From Arthrobacter sp. ATA002 (GTDB taxonomy: Bacteria > Actinomycetota > Actinomycetes > Actinomycetales > Micrococcaceae): a DNA stretch of 64,000 nucleotides. Below are positions 57,401 to 64,000 of this stretch, piece after piece. The translations under genes were made by a program, and so were the position numbers. The stretch's first letter is position 1; every line of letters begins with the position of its first letter. Location of the stretch: assembly GCF_026898095.1 (NCBI RefSeq), contig NZ_CP114015.1, positions 2,852,001-2,916,000 on the forward strand, given 5' to 3'. The notes below the pieces were generated by a model. The model was not told where the DNA came from. It saw nothing but the letters and a program-made list of their open reading frames with translations, and did no database searches.

Positions 57401-58124
57401 CGGCCACGCCGTCCACGGGCCCCTCGGCCGTTGCCGGGGTGATGGTGACGTTGGGAGCCGCCGGTTCGGGCAGGGTCCCGGCATTGGCTGTCGCATTCAC
57501 GATGCCCGCGACTGTCGAGTAGAGCGGGCTCCGGGGGTTGACCACGTAGCCGTCGGTGAAGAACCAGATGGCCGCCTGCACAGCGGCGGCCTTCTGGTTG
57601 AGGTTGAGGCCGGTCGGCAAATTCGTGGTCGGGTAGTAGGTGTTCAGGATGCGCTCCACGTATCCGATGTTCGGGACGTTGGATTCATCCCAGGTGCCGT
57701 TCACGTACCCCAGGCCGACCTCAGTTTCGGTCCGCAGGTCAATGCAGTACATTTGGGCAGTGTTTTCACCCGTGACGTCCTCGGTGTTGATGATGCCGGC
57801 AAAGTCGACATTCTCGGTCACGTAGCCCTGAGGAATGGTTGTCGGATAGGACGCCACCGGCCAGGTGGCACCCACCGGCGGCAATGCCCCGGACACGGCC
57901 TGCCCTTCGCCCGTCGAGCTGATGACTATGTCCGTCACCTCGGAGATCAGGCCATTTCGCACCGGCGCATCGGGATCAAGGGTCGCGTTGGCCGGCACCC
58001 CCAGCGGAGCCGCCACCAGCAGCAGTGCCAGGAAAATCCCGGCCAGGAATCCGGACCGCGGGGGCCTGCGGCCGGTTCCGAAACGGTGACGGCGGCGAAA
58101 CGCAGGAGACTGCTGGGCGCTCAT
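54414..58124 (-). CDS. LPXTG cell-wall-anchored adhesin with thioester domain and eight DUF5979/CnaB-like repeats
   Basis: A 1236-residue surface protein. A signal peptide (about residues 1-47, cleavage near PANA) leads to a thioester (TQXA) domain. Its Cys127 in MYCIDLRT and Gln183 in AAVQAAIWFF are the pair expected to form the internal thioester used for covalent attachment to host or abiotic surfaces. From about residue 350, eight repeats of 95-105 residues follow, each starting like LxVTKxIxGxAAGxQGE, with two cysteines and ending VTNTY or VTDTY. Lys in VTK, Glu in VTE and Asn/Asp in VTNTY fit an intramolecular isopeptide bond. The end is a sortase signal: LPSTG at 1192, a hydrophobic helix and a RRR tail. 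It is in one intact frame. Confidence 0.9.
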   Translation of the reverse strand: MSAQQSPAFRRRHRFGTGRRPPRSGFLAGIFLALLLVAAPLGVPANATLDPDAPVRNGLISEVTDIVISSTGEGQAVSGALPPVGATWPVASYPTTIPQGYVTENVDFAGIINTEDVTGENTAQMYCIDLRTETEVGLGYVNGTWDESNVPNIGYVERILNTYYPTTNLPTGLNLNQKAAAVQAAIWFFTDGYVVNPRSPLYSTVAGIVNATANAGTLPEPAAPNVTITPATAEGPVDGVAGPYTVAAEDAAEVTVVVDQGFSLYSDAAGTNPLGDDPVPSGTQVWVRSDAGGTGPANITARAVVTVPTGNVFLYDGATSGVTAAQKLILAATQELSANATASASFFETGSLQVTKNIAGAAAGSQGEVVISVDCGSGYQFTFTVDAGATGSVTSETFADIPVGTTCTITEPTNGSSTSVSVLTDLPGPQTITAGSTVTATVTDTYTFTPGTLAVRKIVTGTAAGAQGEVQISVICTSDGATVLNTTVTIAAGETEPEVSEFPGLAAGTECILTETVNGETDAVSVTVAGEGTVTVPAGGSVEATITDTYEFTPGTFAVRKEIAGDGAGRQGEVVLAVTCTSGLSDTIIIPAGTVDPTTEEYENLPAGTSCTVTETTDGENDAVSVTTVIDPAGGTVTIPAGDGVEVVVTDTYAVNPGSLTVTKAIAGVSAGGQSDVEIVVTCTLDGATTLEQAITIPANATGSIPNTVNGIPEGSACAVTEPVTGETATIEVSVDLPTAVVISAGTTATATVTNTYTERPGTLVVTKVITGEAAGNQDTVQVRVVCISDGATVLDEIFQAPAGATGQSSGRYINIPTGASCDVTEPESGATETVLVETVLPDPVTILAGSTVTSTLTNTYTFAPGSLTVTKTIDGAAAGQQGDIVLQVLCGPDGSVLDETVTIPAGTTAPEPATFEDLPAGTECTVTESASGATETVLVSTVLPDPVTIPAAGGSEATVTNTYTFAPGTLAVIKAVTGEAAGQQGEVILQVLCGPDGSVLNETVTIPAGTQDNVTTTFEDLPTGTECTVTEPATGATTEVSVVTELPDPITVAGAQTVTATVTNTYSFTPGALVVTKVITGEAAGQQGEVVLRVRCGPDGSVLDETVSIPAGTGTDVSTGFGGLPTGTECTVTEPAGGGTSTVNVVAELPEPVLIPAGGGAEATVTNTYSPVAGPALKPQPAPVKPARPELPSTGAAGIVGFLSAGAGLLLIGGLAMAASRRRSNSAEDNGSNEQ

Positions 58125-58292
58125 GGGATTCCTCGAGTGGCTGGTCCGGCAGAGGTGCTCCTGCGGCCAGTGTTAACCGAAGGGGTTGTTGAGGCACCTC
58201 AGAGCCGAAACACTAACCACGGTCTCCAACCCGCCGCTAGAGTGCCTGGCCGTTTTCCTCCTGGCGAATCCGAAGAAACCGTCCCTGCGGGC

Positions 58293-59575
58293 CTACCAGA
58301 GTGCCGGAACGGGACCCACGAGCCGTTCGTGCAGGGCCAGCGCCGAGCCGTCCGTCAGTGATGCCACCTGGTCCACCACCACCCGCAGACGCGCGCCGTC
58401 GTCGTCGGCCTCCCGCCAGTCCGCGGCGAACATCGGCTCCAGATGCCGGTCCCCGTGGCCGACAGCTGCGCCACCAGGCCGGTAAGGATTTCGCGCTGCC
58501 GCTCATAGAGGGGCTGGCGCTGGTCGGTGGTCATCACGAACGTGGTGGCCAGGCCCTTCATCACGGCGATCTCCAGCTTGGTGTCCTCCGGAACCACCAT
58601 TTCCGCGTGGTAGCGCGTCAGTGGCTCGGTGCCGTAAATGCCGCGGGTGGCCTCGAGGGCACTGTTGCAGAACCGCCCGATCAGCTGGCTGGTCATGTCC
58701 TTGAGCGCGGCCATCGCCTTGCGGCTGCCGTCGGATTCGCGGACCCAGACGGGGTCGGATTCCAGCCGCTTGAGCGCCGCTTCGATGGCCGCGCCGTCGG
58801 TGCCGGGCAGGTACCACTGCTGTGTGTAGCCGATGACGCGGGCACGCTGGTCGGGGTTGTCCAGCCACTTGAGCTGCACATGGCCGGCCACGATCGCGTC
58901 TTCGACGTCGTGCACCGAATAGGAAATGTCGTCGGCCAGGTCCATCACCTGCGCCTCAAGGCAGGAGCGGCCGGCGGGAGCGCCGTCGCGCAGCCAGGTG
59001 AAGACGGGCAGGTCGTCGTCGTAGACACCGAACTTGGTGGTGCGGTGGCCGTTGACCAGTGGCGCGTCGGTGATCGGCCACGGGTACTTGCAGGATGCGT
59101 CCAGGGAGGCGCGGGTCAGGTTCAGGCCGGCCGGACCGCCGTCGGGCGCGATGATCTTGGGCTCCAGCCGGGTCAGCAGGCGCAGGGTCTGCGCGTTGCC
59201 CTCGAACCCGCCGATGGCGTGGGCAATGTCGTTCAGCGCGGTCTCGCCGTTGTGCCCGAACGGCGGATGCCCCAGGTCGTGCGAGAGGCAGGCGGCGTCG
59301 ACGACGTCGGGATCACACCCCAGCGCATTGCCCAGTTCGCGGCCCACCTGGGCCACCTCCAGGCTGTGCGTCAGCCGGGTCCGGACAAAGTCGTCGGTGT
59401 CCGGAGCCACGACCTGAGTCTTGGCCCCCAGCCGGCGCAGGGCCGAGGAGTGCAGCACCCGCGCACGGTCGCGGCCGAACTGGGTGCGGTTGGTGTTCTT
59501 GGCAGGCTCGGTGACCCATCGTGCAAGGTCAACATCGGTATAGCCTGCGGTGGAGAAAGCCTGCGGAAAGGTCAT
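58293..59575 (-). CDS. dgt: Deoxyguanosinetriphosphate triphosphohydrolase-like protein (C-terminal frameshift)
   Basis: An HD-domain dNTPase that releases triphosphate from dNTPs. The metal-binding motifs are [17 protein letters not shown] and [19 protein letters not shown] (HD pair), with the third Asp in [18 protein letters not shown]. Near the C-terminus, at about 58457, one G is missing in GGGG. The intact tail would read [20 protein letters not shown] to GPVPALW and end at 58293. The gene overlaps neither neighbour but starts seven bases before the dus stop. The symbol refers to the family and substrate preference is not known. Confidence 0.92.
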
Positions 59576-59581
59576 GGGTGT

Positions 59582-60754
59582 CTAGCCACCTGAAATGTTG
59601 AGTTCGGCTGCGGAAATGACTGACTTCTGCGCGGCGTTGAGCTCCCGCGACTCCAGCCAGTTTTCCGGCAGTGCGGTCTTCTTGGGTGATCCGGCGCGCC
59701 CGCGGGGACCCTCAGCGTCGGCGCCGGGGTACGGCGCTTCGGGATCGAGCTGGTCCAGCAGTCCGCGCAGGACTTCGAGCGTGGGCACGGTGGCCAGCTG
59801 GGCGCGCAGGTCACCACCCACAACATAGCCCTTGAAATACCAGGCCATGTGCTTGCGGATGTCCCGCAGCGCCATCATTTCGCCGCCGAACGTCTCCACC
59901 AGCAGTTCGGCATGCCGGTACACGCTCTCGGAGACTTCCTTCAACCCCGGGCGGTGCCGTTTGTCGCTGCCTTCGAAGGCGGCCTGCAGGTCGCCGAAGA
60001 GCCAGGGCCGGCCCTGGCAGCCGCGGCCAATGACGACGCCGTCGACGCCGGTTTCGCGCACCATCGCAATGGCGTCCTCGGCGGACCAAATGTCGCCGTT
60101 GCCCAGCACCGGAACATCCGGCAGGGCTTCGCGCAGTTCGGCGATCGCGGACCAGTCAGCCTTGCCGGAATAGAACTGGGAAGCGGTGCGTCCGTGCAGG
60201 GCGACGGCGGCGACGCCGGAGTCCCGGGCGATGCGGCCGGCCTCCAGGAAGGTCAGGTGGTCCTCGTCGATGCCCTTGCGCATTTTGATGGTCAGCGGGA
60301 CGTTGCCCTTGGAGGCTTCCTTCACGGCTGTCTGCACGATCGCCTTGAACAGGTCCAGCTTCCAGGGCAGGGCCGAGCCGCCGCCCTTGCGGGTGACCTT
60401 GGGGACGGGGCACCCGAAATTCAGGTCGATGTGGTCAGCGCGGTCTTCCTCAACAAGGATGCGAATGGCTGCACCGACAGTCACGGGATCCACGCCATAG
60501 AGCTGGACAGAGCGGACCTTTTCGTCGTCGTCGTGCTCAATGATGCGCAGCGATTCCGGCGAACGCTCCACCAGGGCGCGCGACGTAACCATTTCCGTGA
60601 CGTACAGGCCGCCGCCGTATTCGCGGCACAACCGCCGGAACGCCTTGTTGGTAATGCCGGCCATGGGGGCCAGGATTACCGGCGTGTCCACGGTGATGGG
60701 GCCTAGCTGCAGCGGGGGCAGCTCGAGCTTGAGTTCTGGGGATGAAACAGTCAC
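59582..60754 (-). CDS. dusB: tRNA dihydrouridine synthase
   Basis: DusB reduces uridines in the D loop of tRNA with FMN and NADPH. The GTG at 60754 starts VTVSSPELKLELPPLQLGP. Motifs are DTPVILAPMAGITNKAFRRL, HIDLNFGCPVPKVTRKGGGS (catalytic Cys in NFGCP), LTIKMRKGIDEDH, ALHGRTASQFYSGKADW and VLGNGDIWSAEDAIAMV. The C-terminal helical domain is present (PGLKEVSESVYRHAELLVET). The longer open frame to 60973 is not supported by homology. It is followed by dgt in the same direction. Confidence 0.93.
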   Translation of the reverse strand: MTVSSPELKLELPPLQLGPITVDTPVILAPMAGITNKAFRRLCREYGGGLYVTEMVTSRALVERSPESLRIIEHDDDEKVRSVQLYGVDPVTVGAAIRILVEEDRADHIDLNFGCPVPKVTRKGGGSALPWKLDLFKAIVQTAVKEASKGNVPLTIKMRKGIDEDHLTFLEAGRIARDSGVAAVALHGRTASQFYSGKADWSAIAELREALPDVPVLGNGDIWSAEDAIAMVRETGVDGVVIGRGCQGRPWLFGDLQAAFEGSDKRHRPGLKEVSESVYRHAELLVETFGGEMMALRDIRKHMAWYFKGYVVGGDLRAQLATVPTLEVLRGLLDQLDPEAPYPGADAEGPRGRAGSPKKTALPENWLESRELNAAQKSVISAAELNISGG

Positions 60755-61249
60755 ACCCCCATTCTCGCAAGCCGGTGCAAATCCTGCTGCGGCTGTGGGT
60801 TCAGCTTGCGGGCTTCGGCGTGTGGATCGGGGTTGGGTCGGCGTTGCCGCCGCTGGGATTGCGCCGGGGATGCCGCCGGCGTGGCCCTGAAGTGGGCTCC
60901 ACCGCGAGCGGCCGGGCCGAAACCGGGCTCCCCTAGGGGCGGCCTCTACCCGTAGTACAGATAACGGGCTCATTCGGGCGCGATAAGCCCGTTATCTGTA
61001 CTACCGGCCCGCGATAAGCCCGTTATCTGTACTAGCGACCTCCTCCTACCAAGCACTCGGCCACAACGGTCCGCACGAGGAAACCGCCGGAGGCGTGCGT
61101 CAACAGAGGAAACGCTCCGAACGGGCTGATGATCCCCGCTCCCGCCCGGGCAGGTCCGTAACCCCCGGTTCAGGCTGCCATCGCCGCGACAGAGGACGAC
61201 GACGGCGGACCCGCGACAGAGGACGACGACGGCGGACCGGCGTCGGCGG
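60755..61249. other. Repeat-rich gene-free region between dus and yibE/F genes
   Basis: A 495-base stretch with no supported gene. It contains dispersed palindromic element locus B (60952-61034) and a 27-bp tandem duplication of CGCGACAGAGGACGACGACG plus GCGGACC at 61185-61211 and 61212-61238. The remainder is GC-rich without obvious features. Confidence 0.7.
60952..61034. repeat. Dispersed palindromic element, locus B (three arms)
   Basis: GTAGTACAGATAACGGGCT at 60952-60970 pairs with its exact complement at 60986-61004, and a third arm (GATAAGCCCGTTATCTGTAC plus TA) follows at 61013-61034. The core is the same as at loci A and C. Confidence 0.85.
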
Positions 61250-62695
61250 TTAGGGCCGGTTGCGCAGGGACCGGCGGGTGACGGGTGCCTCTTGTGCGCC
61301 GGTGATACCGGGGGCGTGCGGGTCCCTGGGTGCGTCCGGCGCGGTCTCCGCCTGTTGCTGCCCGGTCGCACGGCCGGACACGGAAACGAGCTCGGTCTCG
61401 TTGTCACTGGCATCCGGACCGCCGTCCGGACCGCCGTCGGACCCGTCAACGGCCGCAGTCCGGGGCACGCCCTTGATCCCGACGGCCTTGACCACCAGCA
61501 CGGCGATTGCCGTAGTCACCGGGATGGCCAGCACCAACCCGATGGAGCCAACCAGGGTGCGAATCACTTCCTCGGCCAGTTCCCCGCCGGTCAGGCTGTC
61601 CAGGAATGGCCGGTCGTACAGCGAGACCAGGATGAGCACCGGCAGGGCCGCCCCGGCATAGGCAAAGGCAATCGTGTAGACCGTGGAGGCGATGTGGTCC
61701 CGGCCCACCCGCATCGCACCGGAGAACAGTCGCTTGGCACTGGCACCGGGAGCCAGTTCGTACATTTCCCACACCGCCGAGGACTGGGTGATGGTGACGT
61801 CGTTGAGCACACCGAGCCCCGAAATGATCAGCCCACACAGGATGATTCCCGAAACCGAGATGCTCTCCGAGGAGTTGATGAGCGTGTACGCGTTTTCGTC
61901 GTCGACCCCCACCAGATGCGCGGCGTCGGTGGCCCAGGCCGCCAGACAGGCCGTGATCGAGAGGCCGAACAGCGTCCCCAGCAGGGCCGTGGAGGTCCGG
62001 GCCGTGAAGCCGTGGGCGAAGTACAGCACCCCGAACATGATCACGCTGGAGCCAACCAGTCCCAGCAGCAGCGGCGGCTGGCCCTCCACCAGCCCGGGCA
62101 GGATAAAACCGGCCAGCACCGCGTAGGCCCCGGCCAGGCCCACCAGCGCGCGCAGCCCGCGCCAGCGCGCGACGGCGACCACGACTCCCGCGTAAAGCAC
62201 GGTCAGCGCGGCCATCGGGACGGAACGGACGAAGTCCACGAAGACGTACGGCGGGGCTCCCCCGCCGCCCTGCATCACGGCCTCCAGATTCAGGTAGCGG
62301 ATGCTGTCGCCGGCCTCGATGGCATCGCCCTTGGCCACTTCCGGCGGAACCTCCACTTGGATGGTGGCTCCCCCGGCGTCGGGAACCGTGTACGCCACGA
62401 GGCACTGCTGGGCGGTTCCACCGGCCTCGACCAGTGCCGCCGAGGACGGGCAGTCCTCCTCGCTGACCCGCTGGACGGTGCCGGTGTCGAAGGTCACGCC
62501 GTCAGCGGTGGCGTACGGGTCGGCGACGGTGACGGTGCTGCGGTCCCCCGTGGGCCACATCAGCAGCATCGCCACCAGCGCCAGCAGCCCCAACGGCACC
62601 AAGATGCAGGTCAGCAGCAGGTTTGCGCGGCGCCGCGCGGCCAGCGCCAGCGGGGACGGCGGCTCATCGGAGTGCGGGGAATGGCTGTGTCCCAT
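61250..62695 (-). CDS. YibE/F family membrane protein
   Basis: A protein of about 481 residues with one N-terminal membrane helix, an extracellular segment of about 130 residues (with a Cys pair DCPSSA and QQCLVAY), and then about seven membrane helices. The YibE/F pattern is visible in RWRGLRALVGLAGAYAVLAG, FTARTSTALLGTLFGLSITA, GLGVLNDVTITQSSAVWEMY and MRVGRDHIASTVYTIAFAYA. The function is not established in any organism I know of. ATG 62695 (MGHSHSPHSDEPPS) is the first sensible start. The C-terminal tail is hydrophilic and Asp/Gly/Pro-rich. Confidence 0.88.
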   Translation of the reverse strand: MGHSHSPHSDEPPSPLALAARRRANLLLTCILVPLGLLALVAMLLMWPTGDRSTVTVADPYATADGVTFDTGTVQRVSEEDCPSSAALVEAGGTAQQCLVAYTVPDAGGATIQVEVPPEVAKGDAIEAGDSIRYLNLEAVMQGGGGAPPYVFVDFVRSVPMAALTVLYAGVVVAVARWRGLRALVGLAGAYAVLAGFILPGLVEGQPPLLLGLVGSSVIMFGVLYFAHGFTARTSTALLGTLFGLSITACLAAWATDAAHLVGVDDENAYTLINSSESISVSGIILCGLIISGLGVLNDVTITQSSAVWEMYELAPGASAKRLFSGAMRVGRDHIASTVYTIAFAYAGAALPVLILVSLYDRPFLDSLTGGELAEEVIRTLVGSIGLVLAIPVTTAIAVLVVKAVGIKGVPRTAAVDGSDGGPDGGPDASDNETELVSVSGRATGQQQAETAPDAPRDPHAPGITGAQEAPVTRRSLRNRP

Positions 62696-63094
62696 GGGGT
62701 CCTTCGGCCTAGGCGCTGAGCTGCGTCCGGTGATACGGACGCAGGAAACACGGTCGGCATCATTGTCCCAATGGACCGCCGTTGTCCCAAAACGCCTGAT
62801 GCCTTGCCGGAATCTCTCGTACAGATACCGGGCCTTAATGTTCCCCATAAGCCCGTTATCTGTACGACGGATGCGGGCCGGAACTCCATAAGCCCGTTAT
62901 CTGTACAACGGATGCGCCTGTCTGCCCATATACGGTGGCAGACACGTGCACCGGGCCGCCGGAACCGCACCTCCGACGACGGCGGGCGCGGCCCCCGAAG
63001 GAACCACGCCCGCCGTCGTCGTCACCGCTGTCCTCGGCGCCGTCGTTGTCCCGCTGCGCCGCCGGAAGACCTGGCCGCGGCAGCAGCAACGGAT
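62696..63094. other. Gene-free region with palindromic element
   Basis: A 399-base stretch containing dispersed palindromic element locus C. A short plus-strand frame (GTG near 62946 to TAG at 63097) has no family resemblance and is not annotated. Confidence 0.6.
62819..62906. repeat. Dispersed palindromic element, locus C (three arms)
   Basis: GTACAGATACCGGGC at 62819-62833 (one mismatch to the core) pairs with GCCCGTTATCTGTAC at 62851-62865, and a third arm CATAAGCCCGTTATCTGTAC lies at 62887-62906. This is the same architecture as locus B: one arm forward and two reversed. Confidence 0.85.
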
Positions 63095-64000
63095 TTAGGT
63101 GCTGACGATTTCCGTCGCCGGCCCCACTTCGCGGGCCGCGCCCTTGTCCAGCAGGGCCTGGATGATCCGTGCCACGGGCTTCATCGACTCGTCGACTTCC
63201 AGCTGGATCGGATACTGGTGGGTCAGCAGGGCCAGCAGCGATTCCAGGGCCGCTTCCGCCTCGGACTGTTCCAGCGCCGGATCGTAGCCCAGGAACACAT
63301 CAGCCGGCTCGTCGGTGCGGTTCTGCGTGTAGCTGACGGCAAAGGCGGCGATCTTGCCGCCCTGTGCCTTGGGTGCGTCACGCAGCACGACAGCGCCGGC
63401 GGCACCGGTGGCGTCGTTGAGCAGCATTTGCTGTGCCCGCCCCAGCGTCATTTCCGACCTGTCCCAGCCGTGCACTCCGTTGTAGAACTCCATCACGGCG
63501 GCGGTGAGTTCCACCGATCCGGTGGCGGCCTCGTCCAGCTGCGGCCCGGCGTCGTCGGTGAACACCGGCAGGCTGATCCGCCCCGGTTCCACCACGACCA
63601 CGCGGGAGCGCTGGATGCGGGAGAAGCCGGCCGCCTCGGCAAAGGCGGCCCCGGAAGTGCCCGGCTCCACCTTCGCGCGGAGGGCGGTCACGCCCGACGG
63701 CGCCGTCTCGGCTTCCTTGCGCAGCATGGCCAGCAGGGTGGAGCCGAGGCCGGCTCGCCGGTTTTCCCGGGCCACCTCCACGTACGCCCAGAGCCGGTCC
63801 GGATGCAGCGAGGTTTCGTAGACGACGCCGGCGGCGACCGGAATACCGTCATCTTCAGCCACGATGCAGCGGCTCCAGGGCTCGTTGGACGAGGGCCGCA
63901 GGACCGCCCGGAACTGGCCGGACTGCACCGTTTCCGGATCGCCCCACAGCTGATTCAGGGCCAGGTCATCATCTTCGCGCCATTCGCGGAACGTCAGGGC
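63095..64000 (-). CDS. GNAT family N-acetyltransferase, two-domain (partial, N-terminus outside window)
   Basis: The frame is open to the right edge of the window, so the first residues are missing; visible sequence begins ALTFREWREDDDLALNQLWG. A GNAT domain follows with GVVYETSLHPDRLWAYVEVA and RRAGLGSTLLAMLRKEAE as the acetyl-CoA binding loop. The C-terminal half (SVELTAAVMEFYNGVHGWDR, KIAAFAVSYTQNRTDE) is a second, more diverged acetyltransferase-like domain. The layout recalls mycothiol synthase, but motifs are not specific enough to claim it. Confidence 0.85.
   Translation of the reverse strand, partial: ALTFREWREDDDLALNQLWGDPETVQSGQFRAVLRPSSNEPWSRCIVAEDDGIPVAAGVVYETSLHPDRLWAYVEVARENRRAGLGSTLLAMLRKEAETAPSGVTALRAKVEPGTSGAAFAEAAGFSRIQRSRVVVVEPGRISLPVFTDDAGPQLDEAATGSVELTAAVMEFYNGVHGWDRSEMTLGRAQQMLLNDATGAAGAVVLRDAPKAQGGKIAAFAVSYTQNRTDEPADVFLGYDPALEQSEAEAALESLLALLTHQYPIQLEVDESMKPVARIIQALLDKGAAREVGPATEIVST

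Noticed and set aside
62856..63100. Small open frames between the YibE/F and GNAT genes
   Set aside because: They are low-complexity and Arg- or Pro-rich, and partly made of the dispersed palindrome. No start site or family support.

Overview
The window looks like a chromosome segment of a high-GC Gram-positive bacterium of the Micrococcaceae, close to Arthrobacter. This rests on the GC-rich codon use, the conserved minus-strand order rpsB-tsf-pyrH-frr-cdsA and dxr-rseP-ispG-proS-rimP-nusA, the MEP isoprenoid genes, and a sortase-type cell-wall protein. No sequence search was run, so the genus is an inference.

Layout. 1-14.4 kb: core genes on the minus strand (nusA partial, rimP, proS, ispG, rseP, dxr), interspersed with a DUF4439 protein, a small-molecule kinase, a TauE/SafE permease, twin lipoproteins, a GNAT enzyme, a YciI protein and a SatD/membrane-protein pair. 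14.6-30.8 kb: a catabolic block for branched-chain amino acids. It has a CitE-type lyase, MaoC hydratase, 3-oxoacid CoA-transferase A/B, acyl-CoA dehydrogenase, biotin-dependent carboxylase alpha and beta, and a divergent TetR regulator. Beyond an IS30 element embedded in 31-bp repeats come the branched-chain 2-oxoacid dehydrogenase E1alpha/E1beta/E2 genes and a divergent Lrp regulator. 31-37.1 kb: a monocarboxylate symporter with its DUF485 partner, a LytS/LytTR two-component pair, and a second symporter with a DUF485-like N-terminus. 37.1-42.4 kb: DivIVA-like protein, cdsA, frr, pyrH, tsf, rpsB. 42.8-50.3 kb: degenerate M23 protein, acyl-CoA dehydrogenase, a CAU-anticodon tRNA, GT4 glycosyltransferase, DMT transporter, CDP-alcohol phosphatidyltransferase, holin-like/DUF3618 protein, MFS sugar transporter. 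50.5-52.2 kb: two identical tRNA-Asn genes flanking a GH10 xylanase. 52.3-64 kb: dnaG, a 1236-residue LPXTG adhesin with a thioester domain and eight repeats, dgt, dus, a YibE/F membrane protein and a partial GNAT enzyme.

Functional picture. The 15-31 kb genes together describe leucine/valine/isoleucine breakdown: 2-oxoacid dehydrogenase, acyl-CoA dehydrogenase, methylcrotonyl-CoA-type carboxylase, hydratase, lyase and CoA-transferase, under TetR and Lrp control. The adjacent symporters and LytTR system would handle short organic acids.

Data quality. About 19 single- or double-base frameshifts interrupt otherwise well-conserved genes, including the essential dnaG and cdsA. Most lie in short homopolymer runs. 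They are best read as sequencing or assembly indels, and the affected genes are annotated at full length with the break noted.
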